This document shows positions 1 through 5,755 of a stretch of 6,269 nt of DNA, one piece after another. The position numbers were made by a program, and so were the translations under genes. Within the stretch, counting starts at the first letter, position 1, and each line of letters begins with the position of its first letter. The notes below the pieces were generated by a model. That model did no database searches, was not told the origin of the DNA, and worked only from the letters and a program-made list of their open reading frames with translations. The stretch comes from Hyphomicrobiaceae bacterium UBA4118 (GTDB lineage Bacteria; Pseudomonadota; Alphaproteobacteria; Rhizobiales; Methyloligellaceae), in assembly GCA_002383105.1 (NCBI GenBank), contig DFXC01000037.1, positions 1-6,269 on the forward strand, given 5' to 3'.

Positions 1-807
1 GCCGATGAGCTCAGGGTTGCGCTCGAACAGGGCGAGCTCGAGCTCTACTACCAGCCACAGGTCGAGCTCTCCACCGGCCGCATTGTCGGGCTCGAAGCCC
101 TGATCAGGTGGAACCACAAGACACGCGGGCTGCTCACGCCCGGTTACTTCATCCCGATCGCGGAGAGGACGGGAGCCGTGCTGCCGCTCGGGAGTTGGGT
201 GCTCGAGGAGGCGTGCCGGCAGCTCAAGCTCTGGCATGCCGAGGGGGTGGCGCCGCAGACGCTCTCGGTCAACGTCTCGGGCGTGCAGTTCAAGGGTTCC
301 TCCGAGCTTGAGCGGGAGGTCGAAGCATGCCTGACGCGCTGGGACATCGATCCCTCCAACCTCGAGCTCGAGCTCACCGAATCGGTGCTGATGGAGGCGA
401 CGCAGCGGCACAGCAATACGTTGCAGAACCTGCGCCAGCTCGGGACCAAGATCGCCATCGACGATTTCGGCACCGGTTACTCGTCGCTCAAATATCCGAC
501 CACCTATCCCGTGAACCGGCTGAAGCTTGCTCCGGAATTCGTGTACCGCGTCACCGTCGATTACCGGAACGCCGCCGTGGTGCGGGCCGCCATACGGCTA
601 GCCCATGAGCTTGGCCTCGACATCATTGCCGAGGGGGTGGAGACCGAGGCGCAGGTGCGCTTCCTGATGGGCACCGGCTGCGAGCAGGCACAAGGCTACT
701 ATTTCAGCCGGCCGGTAACGGCGCTCAAGGCCACGGAGCTGCTCCGCGAGGGGCGGGTCGATCCAGCCGCCGGCCCCTTGCGCGGGCTCACATCCTCGGC
801 GGCGTGA
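1..807 (+). CDS. EAL-domain protein (putative c-di-GMP phosphodiesterase), 5' end missing
   Basis: The frame is open from base 1 to the TGA at 805-807, giving 268 residues, almost exactly one EAL domain. EAL enzymes linearise cyclic di-GMP to pGpG at the inner face of the membrane or in the cytosol. Visible family signatures (residues counted from the window edge) are YYQP near 16-19, the EAL triad at 32-34, VNVSGVQF with Asn91, TESVLM with Glu127, [10 protein letters not shown] with Asp154-Asp155, Lys175, AEGVE with Glu211, and QGYYFSRP with Gln231. The metal and catalytic set known for the family therefore seems intact. Oddly, the usual LKIDRSFV stretch reads LKLAPEFV, so the normally conserved Asp is Ala177, and the preceding helix has Pro where Leu is usual. 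Sensor, PAS or GGDEF domains probably lie upstream of the window but cannot be seen. It converges on the S4 gene after 19 bp. Family assignment is firm; activity is uncertain. Confidence 0.93.
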   Translation, partial: ADELRVALEQGELELYYQPQVELSTGRIVGLEALIRWNHKTRGLLTPGYFIPIAERTGAVLPLGSWVLEEACRQLKLWHAEGVAPQTLSVNVSGVQFKGSSELEREVEACLTRWDIDPSNLELELTESVLMEATQRHSNTLQNLRQLGTKIAIDDFGTGYSSLKYPTTYPVNRLKLAPEFVYRVTVDYRNAAVVRAAIRLAHELGLDIIAEGVETEAQVRFLMGTGCEQAQGYYFSRPVTALKATELLREGRVDPAAGPLRGLTSSAA

Positions 808-826
808 GCGTTCAAGAAATCAGCGA

Positions 827-1192
827 TCACAGAGGGTGCGTGCGCAACGCATCCAGGCGGCGGCGGTCGCGCTTGGTCGGACGCGGGCCCCGCGGGCTTG
901 CCGCCTTGACGAGGCCGGGGGAGGGCGTCTCTCGCGGGGTGAGATCCTCGTAAAGGGTGCGAGCAAGGCTCGCAGGGCCTCTAGTCTCGGCGGCGCCAAC
1001 GACGCGCACGACGAAGAGCCTGCCGGTCGGTGTGGCCGTCACCACGTCGCCCGCGTGAACGAACCGGCTTGCCTTCACCGCGCGGGCGCCATTGATGCGG
1101 ACCTTGCCAGCCGCGATCAGACGCGCGGCTCCCGATCGCGTCTTGATCAGCCTTGCGCACCACAGCCATTTGTCGAGCCGCTGCCCTGACAT
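827..1192 (-). CDS. S4-domain RNA-binding protein, HslR/Hsp15-like
   Basis: The 121-residue protein opens with the S4 signature RLDKWLWCARLIKTR (residues 5-19), continues through AARLIAAGKVRINGARAVKAS (22-42) and HAGDVV (46-51), and ends in a basic tail containing RPTKRDRRRLDAL (104-116). This matches the Hsp15 (HslR) family, whose E. coli member (133 residues) binds 50S subunits that carry nascent chain after premature dissociation. That role is established for E. coli and only inferred here. The ATG lies 8 bp after the stop codon of the helicase gene and has only a weak Shine-Dalgarno sequence, so co-transcription and possibly translational coupling with the helicase are likely. The tail is basic, as expected for rRNA binding. 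I see no hairpin plus T-run terminator in the 19 bp before the convergent EAL gene. Identity as an S4/Hsp15-like protein is strong; use of the hslR symbol would assume orthology. Confidence 0.92.
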   Translation of the reverse strand: MSGQRLDKWLWCARLIKTRSGAARLIAAGKVRINGARAVKASRFVHAGDVVTATPTGRLFVVRVVGAAETRGPASLARTLYEDLTPRETPSPGLVKAASPRGPRPTKRDRRRLDALRTHPL

Positions 1193-1200
1193 GATCCGCG

Positions 1201-3999
1201 TCAGCTGCCCTTCGGCTGGCGGGCAGCGAGGCTTCGCCTCAGCCCTTCGAGAGCGGCGAAGGGCGAGTTCTCGATCGCTGTGCGCTCGGGCTTGGCCCGC
1301 GCCGCCGGGCGATGCTGGTCGCGCCTTGCCGGCGGAGCCTTCTGTTGGCGCCGAGACTTATGGCTGTCGTGCTTGGCCTGGTGCGCCTCCTTGCGCTTCC
1401 CTGGACGCCAGATGTCCTCAAATTCCACCGCTTGAGGCGGGGCGTCCGGCGCCTCGCGGCCGGCGGCTTCTTGACCCTCAAGGGCTACGGCAACCGCGTG
1501 TGCCTGAGCCGCGGCCTTGGCGACTTGCGCGAGCCTTCGCCTCTCGCGCCTGAAACCGAGCGCCTTCAGGATCGAGGCGAACTCCTCGCCGGAGCAGCCG
1601 ACCACCGACATGAGCTCGGGCACCACGCGAAAGCCGCCGTCGCCGGTGGCGCCCGTTGGCGCGGTCCCGCCGCCTTCCGCCGCCCGGAAGGCGATGCGCG
1701 CGCGGATGAGATCGGAAAGCCGTTCGAGCATGTCGATGCGGACGGCGCGGGTGCCTGCCACATGGAAGCCGGCGGCGCGCCAATAAGGTTCAGGAACGCT
1801 GTCGCTCGCCTCGACCGAGGTCAGACCCTGCTTGGGCCGCGCCGGCAGGGAATCGCAATCGAGACCGTGATCGCGGCCAGCGTGGAGCGCCCAGAGCAGC
1901 AAGAGCAAGTCTGCGGCCGCGGGCTTGAGCAGCGCGGGGATATAGATGTTGAAGGCGCCGAAGCGGACGCCATACTGCCTGAGCTGGGCGCGGGCCGTCT
2001 GATCGAGCGCCTTGATCTCGTCGGCGGCCGCATCGCGGCGGAGCACGCCGAGATTTTCCGACAATTGGTAGGCGAGCCCGCGGGCAAAACCGGAGAGGTC
2101 GGAAGCCTCGCTGAGAGCGATCAGCGGCGTCAGCTTCCCGCCAAGCTCAGACGCAAGCCAGGCCTCGAGTCGCTTCTGTACGCGATCACGCTCGGGCGCC
2201 ACGAGATGCTCGTCGGCGATGGGCTGGATGCGGGGCTTGAGCGCCGTCTCGCCCCGCTCAAGGCGCGCTATCTCCGATCCGGCCCACCCGAGCCGGCCAT
2301 TGGCTTTCAGCGTGATGGCCTCGTCGGGCGCGGCCACAAGCGCATCGGCGCGGAGCGACAGCTCGCGCGCCAGCACTTGCGCCGCCGCGTGGCGCGCCGC
2401 CCGGCCGTGGATGCCGTCGCCCGAGGCGTCGGGGGTGAAGCGGAAGCCGTCGAGGCGGCCGACATAATGGTTCTCGACGAGGATCAGACCGTCAGGCCCG
2501 ATCTCGGCCACGATTTCCTCTTTGTCGCGCAGGCGGCGCATCAGCACACTTGTGCGCCGGTCGACGAAGCGCTGCGTCAGGCGCTCGTGCAGCGCGTCGG
2601 ACAGCGTGTCCTCGATGGCCCTGGTGCGCCCCTGCCAATGCTCGGGATCGTCCAGCCATTCCGCGCGGTGGGACACGAAGGTCCAGGTGCGGATCTGAGC
2701 CAGGCGATTGGAGAGCGTGTCGAGGTCGCCGTCGGTGCGATCGGCTTGCGCCACCTGGTGGGCGAACCAGTCAGCCGAGATCTTGCCTTCATCGCTCATG
2801 ACGAAGCGATAAAGCGTGGCGACGAGCTCGGCGTGGCTCGCGGCGGAGATCTTGCGGTAGTCGGGGATCTGGCACATCTCCCAGAGGAGTCCAACGGAAG
2901 CAGGCCCTTGCGCCATGTCGCGCACGGCCGGGTCGAGGCTCGCATTTTCGAGCGCCAGAACGTCGTCCACCATGCGGGCGCGGGTCAGCCGGGGATGATC
3001 GGGGGTGACGCGCAAGCTGTCCTTCAGCCTCTCGATAGAGGCGAAATCGAGCTTGCGGTTGCGCCATTGCAGCACGCCGACCTGGTCGAAGGAATGGCTC
3101 TCCAACCGGTCGACGAGGTCGGACTCGAAGGGTGCGGCCTGGCCGGTCACCCCGAAAGTGCCGTCGTTCATGTGGCGCCCCGCACGCCCTGCGATCTGGC
3201 CAAGCTCTGCCGGCGTCAGGTTGCGGTGAGACTGGCCGTCGAATTTGCGGACGCCGGCGAAGGCCACGTGGTCGAGGTCGAGATTGAGGCCCATGCCGAT
3301 GGCGTCGGTCGCCACAAGGAAATCGACGTCGCCGTTCTGGTAGAGCGCGACTTGCGCGTTGCGCGTGCGGGGGCTCAGCGCGCCGAGCACGACGGCAGCG
3401 CCGCCGCGCTGGCGCCGGACCAGCTCGGCGACGGCGTAAACGTCGTTGGCGGAGAAGGCGACGATGGCCGAGCGGCGGGGAAGCCGCGTGATCTTCTTGT
3501 CGGCGGCATAGGTGAGCTGCGAGAGGCGCGGGCGGGAGACAAGATTGGCGCCGGGGAGCACCTCGCGGATCGCATCGCGCATGGTCGCCGCGCCGAGCAG
3601 AAGCGTCTCGTTCAAGCCCCGCGCATGGAACAGCCGCTCGGTGAAGACGTGGCCGCGTTCCCCGTCGGCGGCAAGTTGAACCTCGTCGATGGCGACGAAG
3701 TCGGCCTCGAGGTCGAGCGGCATGGCCTCGACGGTGCAGACATAGAAGCGCGGGGAGGGGGGCTTGATCTTCTCCTCGCCGGTGATGAGCGCGACTTGCC
3801 CGGCACCGACCCGGGCCACGACCTTGTCATAGACCTCGCGCGCAAGGAGTCGCAGCGGCAGGCCGATGATCCCAACGTCGTGGGCGAGCATGCGCTCGAT
3901 GGCGAGGTGGGTCTTGCCGGTGTTGGTCGGCCCAAGAACGGCCGTCACGCCGCGTCCCCGTTGGGGATTGGCAGAATTTAGGGGGTAGGACCGGCTCAT
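1201..3999 (-). CDS. SUV3-like ATP-dependent RNA helicase, alphaproteobacterial long form
   Basis: The 932-residue superfamily 2 helicase resembles mitochondrial SUV3 (SUPV3L1), an RNA-unwinding partner of RNA decay enzymes. Motifs in order are Walker A GPTNTGKT (23-30), motif II DEVQ (105-108), motif III GAATM (136-140), motif V LVATDAIGMGLNL (228-240) and motif VI QIAGRAGR (268-275). A SUV3-type C-terminal region follows, with GVRFGAFNIYIPALLKP (677-693) and GFRVVPELMSVVGCSGEE (789-806). After about residue 820 comes an Ala-rich helix, then WRPGKR (864-869), a Lys/Arg/Gln-rich probably disordered linker (868-907), and a final NSPFAALEGLRRSLAARQ block (911-928). The ATG at 3999 is supported by GAGGT at 4013-4009, ten bases upstream, and by the Walker A motif starting 22 residues in. 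It is the first gene of a pair with the S4 protein. The substrate is not determinable; a role in RNA decay or ribosome maintenance is inferred from SUV3 and from its partner. Confidence 0.94.
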   Translation of the reverse strand: MSRSYPLNSANPQRGRGVTAVLGPTNTGKTHLAIERMLAHDVGIIGLPLRLLAREVYDKVVARVGAGQVALITGEEKIKPPSPRFYVCTVEAMPLDLEADFVAIDEVQLAADGERGHVFTERLFHARGLNETLLLGAATMRDAIREVLPGANLVSRPRLSQLTYAADKKITRLPRRSAIVAFSANDVYAVAELVRRQRGGAAVVLGALSPRTRNAQVALYQNGDVDFLVATDAIGMGLNLDLDHVAFAGVRKFDGQSHRNLTPAELGQIAGRAGRHMNDGTFGVTGQAAPFESDLVDRLESHSFDQVGVLQWRNRKLDFASIERLKDSLRVTPDHPRLTRARMVDDVLALENASLDPAVRDMAQGPASVGLLWEMCQIPDYRKISAASHAELVATLYRFVMSDEGKISADWFAHQVAQADRTDGDLDTLSNRLAQIRTWTFVSHRAEWLDDPEHWQGRTRAIEDTLSDALHERLTQRFVDRRTSVLMRRLRDKEEIVAEIGPDGLILVENHYVGRLDGFRFTPDASGDGIHGRAARHAAAQVLARELSLRADALVAAPDEAITLKANGRLGWAGSEIARLERGETALKPRIQPIADEHLVAPERDRVQKRLEAWLASELGGKLTPLIALSEASDLSGFARGLAYQLSENLGVLRRDAAADEIKALDQTARAQLRQYGVRFGAFNIYIPALLKPAAADLLLLLWALHAGRDHGLDCDSLPARPKQGLTSVEASDSVPEPYWRAAGFHVAGTRAVRIDMLERLSDLIRARIAFRAAEGGGTAPTGATGDGGFRVVPELMSVVGCSGEEFASILKALGFRRERRRLAQVAKAAAQAHAVAVALEGQEAAGREAPDAPPQAVEFEDIWRPGKRKEAHQAKHDSHKSRRQQKAPPARRDQHRPAARAKPERTAIENSPFAALEGLRRSLAARQPKGS

Positions 4000-4046
4000 C
4001 TCACGCTGACCTCAACATCCGGTAGCAGGGACCGGATGGAACGAGG

Positions 4047-4070
4047 GGGGAACGAAGCTCGTCCGAATCG
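4047..4070 (+). repeat. Direct repeat copy A (GGGGAACGAAGC..CGAATCG)
   Basis: This is the first of two imperfect 24-bp direct repeats. It shares GGGGAACGAAGC (12 bases) and CGAATCG (7 bases) with copy B, separated by a 5-base stretch that differs at four positions, so 20 of 24 bases match. It lies about 50 bp upstream of the helicase start. A partly matching GGAACGA occurs just before it at 4038-4044, and an inverted TTCGTTCC follows at 4091-4098, so GGAACGAA/TTCGTTCC also forms an inverted repeat with a 34-base spacer. Function is unknown; a protein-binding site or a decayed insertion footprint are both possible. Confidence 0.6.
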
Positions 4071-4218
4071 CTGACTCCGCCCATTCAGATTTCGTTCCAG
4101 GCAGGATCGGCAAGCTTTCTTGCTCAGTTGATAGGATCAGGGCGAAGCCGCTCCATGCGGACCCCGAGCACCATATCTTGGGTTCGTTTTCGGGTCTCTC
4201 AAGCGCCTGAGAAGGCAA

Positions 4219-4242
4219 GGGGAACGAAGCACAGACGAATCG
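4219..4242 (+). repeat. Direct repeat copy B (GGGGAACGAAGC..CGAATCG)
   Basis: This is the second copy, 172 bp from copy A (start to start), with the same orientation and the same two conserved blocks around a divergent 5-base centre. Conserved ends with a variable middle fit a two-half-site recognition pattern better than a recent duplication, but two copies are too few to decide. The 148 bp between the copies have no terminal inverted repeats and no recognisable coding capacity. Confidence 0.6.
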
Positions 4243-4348
4243 GGAGGGTATTAATTTTCGGCATCTGTTCCCTACAACATGTTGGGATTGAGGGCTTGTC
4301 CGTTAACACTTGGGCTTCCGGCCGGAGGGTCTTTCGAGGGCCTAAGGC

Positions 4349-5221
4349 CTAAGGCTCCGTGCTCGCGCGGCGGGCGCCAGCGACCTCGATCGACGTCACC
4401 AGCGCCGTGCCATAGCCCACCGGCGTCGGCAACACAATCCGGTAGGGCACGTACATGAAGGTGCCCCGCACGGGGATGAGCCAGACCTCGATCTCATTGG
4501 TCTGTGACATGAGCCTGATGCCTGGATTGTCAGGCTGGTACCCGGCGATGGGGATGAACTTGACCTGGCAGATCACGGCGGGTCCGGCATATCCCGTGGG
4601 CGTCGACCGTTGCACGTTGACTGCCCGCTTCGGGGTCAGCACGAGGTCGAAGCGCTGCCTGCCGTCGAACACGGGCAAGGTCTGATTGCAGACCTTAAGA
4701 TCGCCGTTCGGGTTCTCGGAGTGAGCGCTGAGAAAGGCGCCGCTCATGGGATCGAGCACGCCCTCGAGCTGCTCCTTGGTGACCGGGATGGTGCGTTCAT
4801 TGGGCCGTTGGTCGGGGTAGATCGAGATCTGCGTCACGGCCCGGCTGCCGAAGGTCATGCGCAGCTGCTCGGTCTTTCTGCCACCGTCCGAAAAGCTGAG
4901 CGCGTACATGGCGGGCTCGGGCCCGGCGCTCGTCACTCGCCCGGTGCTTGCCGTGGTGCCGTTCCATTCATAGACCAGGCCCTGGAGAATGGAAAAACGG
5001 CCTTCTCCGCGCATCTCATAGTCGTCGCCACGAAAGACCGTGGTGAGGCGGAAGTCGCCGAGATTGAAACTCCCGAGATCGACGCGATAGACGGCGACGA
5101 TCCGGCTCGCAGAAGCGAGATCGTTCTCAGCATAGGCGGTGTTGGGCGTGAAATTGCCCCCGACCCCGCAGGTCAGGGCGGCAACGGCCGCAAGGCTCAA
5201 GCACTGTCGCGCTGCCCGCAT
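4349..5221 (-). CDS. DUF3108-domain protein, probably exported to the periplasm
   Basis: The chosen start gives 290 residues. The N-terminus (MRAARQ, a hydrophobic core at 8-20, then AYA before Glu32) reads as a signal peptide cleaved after residue 31. The mature part is predicted to be beta-rich and matches DUF3108 proteins of Rhizobiales: VYRVDLGSFNLGDF (44-57), DPMSGAFLS (157-165), LPVFDGRQRFDLVL (182-195), FIPIAGYQPDNP (222-233), EIEVWLIPV (243-251) and VPYRI (258-262). Cys178 and Cys218 are the only mature cysteines and may form a disulfide. Function is unknown for the family; by its location it acts outside the cytoplasm. An in-frame ATG at 5272 would add 17 residues, but it lacks a Shine-Dalgarno sequence and falls in the probable -10 box. 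The ATG at 5221 has AGGGG at 5234-5230, eight bases upstream. A lipoprotein is unlikely: the only candidate Cys, Cys18, is preceded by ALT, which does not fit the lipobox. Confidence 0.85.
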   Translation of the reverse strand: MRAARQCLSLAAVAALTCGVGGNFTPNTAYAENDLASASRIVAVYRVDLGSFNLGDFRLTTVFRGDDYEMRGEGRFSILQGLVYEWNGTTASTGRVTSAGPEPAMYALSFSDGGRKTEQLRMTFGSRAVTQISIYPDQRPNERTIPVTKEQLEGVLDPMSGAFLSAHSENPNGDLKVCNQTLPVFDGRQRFDLVLTPKRAVNVQRSTPTGYAGPAVICQVKFIPIAGYQPDNPGIRLMSQTNEIEVWLIPVRGTFMYVPYRIVLPTPVGYGTALVTSIEVAGARRASTEP

Positions 5222-5270
5222 GGCTCCAACCCCTAGCAAGAGTGCCCCGCTGCTAGAGCCCCCCACCCGC

Positions 5271-5300
5271 ATATGTCAGGTTATTTGCCAGATTCGTCAA
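5271..5300 (-). promoter_or_regulatory. Predicted sigma-70 promoter for the DUF3108 gene
   Basis: Read on the minus strand, TTGACG (5300-5295) is followed by a 17-bp spacer and GACATA(T) (5277-5271). The -35 box is excellent for alphaproteobacteria; the -10 box is only fair. Transcription would begin near 5265 and give a leader of roughly 44 bases before the ATG at 5221. This placement makes translation from the upstream ATG at 5272 impossible on such a transcript. Confidence 0.5.
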
Positions 5301-5332
5301 TTCCGAGCATGGTCCAAGTTTGTGGCGGCGCC

Positions 5333-5360
5333 TTGACCGGAACGGGCAGTCGCCCTATAC
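5333..5360 (+). promoter_or_regulatory. Predicted sigma-70 promoter for rpmB
   Basis: TTGACC at 5333-5338 and CTATAC at 5355-5360 are separated by 16 bp, close to the housekeeping promoter pattern of alphaproteobacteria (TTGAC, then CTATA-type). Transcription should start near 5367. The -35 box lies 32 bp from the -35 box of the divergent DUF3108 promoter, so the two promoters sit back to back. Confidence 0.7.
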
Positions 5361-5365
5361 CTCGC

Positions 5366-5449
5366 CCCGCCGGTTGCGACGTTTTTTTGCGGGAAATCGC
5401 TTAAGCTGCATCGGCTTCAACCGAATTTCGGAGAGAAGGATCAAGGACC
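5366..5449 (+). promoter_or_regulatory. rpmB 5' leader with several inverted repeats
   Basis: From the predicted transcription start to the ATG there are about 83 bases. Complementary segments include CCCGC (5366-5370) with GCGGG (5389-5393), CGGTTG (5371-5376) with CAACCG (5418-5423), the palindrome GCTTAAGC (5399-5406), and CCGAA/TTCGG around 5421-5431. A run of seven T occurs at 5382-5388. These pairings compete with one another. Such an arrangement could be a regulatory leader, but the evidence is only visual base pairing. The ribosome binding site AAGGA at 5436-5440 lies nine bases before the ATG, outside the strongest pairings. Confidence 0.35.
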
Positions 5450-5755
5450 ATGGCCCGTCGCTGCGAGCTCACCGGCAAGGCCGTGCTCACCGGCAACAAT
5501 GTGAGCCATGCCAAGCGCCGGACCAAGCGCCGGTTCCTGCCCAACCTGTGCAGCGTGACGCTCGAGAGCGAGGCGCTGAAGAAGCGTGTGCGCCTCACCA
5601 TCAGCGCGCATGCCTTGCGCTCGGTTGAGCATCGCGGGGGGCTCGACGCTTATCTGTTGAAGGCGGGCGACGAGGAGCTGTCGCTGAAAGCGCGCCGTCT
5701 TAAGCGCGATATCGCCAAGGTCAGCGCCGCGCAGCCGCAAGCCGCCGCCTCCTAG
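5450..5755 (+). CDS. rpmB: 50S ribosomal protein L28
   Basis: The 101-residue protein matches bacterial L28 of alphaproteobacterial type over its length: [10 protein letters not shown] (1-10), [19 protein letters not shown] (15-33), the [23 protein letters not shown] segment (47-69), and [11 protein letters not shown] (80-90). L28 is a basic protein of the large subunit near the exit-tunnel region of 23S rRNA and is needed for subunit assembly. The paired CXXC zinc motifs of some L28 proteins are absent; only Cys5 and Cys34 remain, so this is a zinc-free form. The last ten residues are an Ala/Gln-rich tail (AAQPQAAAS) that looks dispensable. The start has AAGGA at the right distance, and a good promoter lies upstream. 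No rpmG follows, unlike in E. coli. The stop codon TAG overlaps the stop codon of the convergent gene. Confidence 0.97.
   Translation: MARRCELTGKAVLTGNNVSHAKRRTKRRFLPNLCSVTLESEALKKRVRLTISAHALRSVEHRGGLDAYLLKAGDEELSLKARRLKRDIAKVSAAQPQAAAS
5752..5755. other. Shared CTAG: overlapping stop codons of rpmB and the phytase-like gene
   Basis: The plus-strand TAG at 5753-5755 ends rpmB and the minus-strand TAG at 5754-5752 ends the convergent gene. The palindromic CTAG supplies both. There is no intergenic space for a separate terminator, so each transcript must run into the other gene before ending. Confidence 0.95.

Larger units (their letters stand above)
4000..4348. other. 349-bp intergenic region upstream of the helicase, no gene seen
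   Basis: This gap lies between the start of the helicase gene and the end of the DUF3108 gene, both on the minus strand. It must hold the helicase promoter, but I could not find a convincing -35/-10 pair on the minus strand. Base composition is visibly less GC-rich than in the flanking genes. Short open frames of 68 and 74 codons exist here but begin at TTG, lack a Shine-Dalgarno sequence and resemble nothing I recognise. Notable contents are the imperfect 24-bp direct repeats, additional AACGAA-type motifs in both orientations, a perfect 10-bp palindrome CAACATGTTG at 4275-4284, and a perfect palindrome TCCGGCCGGA straddling 4320. No intrinsic terminator with a T-run follows the DUF3108 gene. 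Confidence 0.75.

Noticed and set aside
7..376. Clustered GAGCTC/CTCGAG hexamers in the EAL gene (7, 34, 40, 64 and around 364-375)
   Set aside because: They are explained by Glu-Leu runs written with the preferred codons GAG and CTC; they lie in frame and encode conserved EAL-domain residues.
836..1189. A 117-codon open frame antisense to the S4 gene
   Set aside because: The minus strand has an unmistakable S4/Hsp15 sequence; the antisense frame is rich in Arg and Ala and has no recognisable features.
1312..3981. An 889-codon open frame on the plus strand, antisense to nearly all of the helicase gene
   Set aside because: Its codons are in exact register with the helicase codons, so a stop appears only where the helicase uses TTA, CTA or TCA, which are very rare in this GC-rich gene. 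It ends exactly at the helicase Leu7 CTA codon. The translation resembles no known protein.
4047..4242. A complete miniature transposon bounded by the direct repeats
   Set aside because: The inner 148 bp show no terminal inverted repeats, and 24 bp is unusually long for a target-site duplication; the centres of the repeats also differ.
4012..4352. Possible small genes in the intergenic gap (68 codons minus, 74 codons plus)
   Set aside because: Both begin at TTG, have no Shine-Dalgarno sequence, overlap the repeats and show no recognisable domain or hydrophobic pattern.
5168..5221. Lipoprotein signal in the DUF3108 protein (Cys18)
   Set aside because: The residues before Cys18 are A-L-T, which do not fit the lipobox; a standard signal peptidase I site (AYA before Glu32) fits better.
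4610..5236. A 208-codon open frame antisense to the DUF3108 gene
   Set aside because: It has the same in-register antisense explanation, while the minus strand encodes a recognisable DUF3108 protein with a signal peptide.
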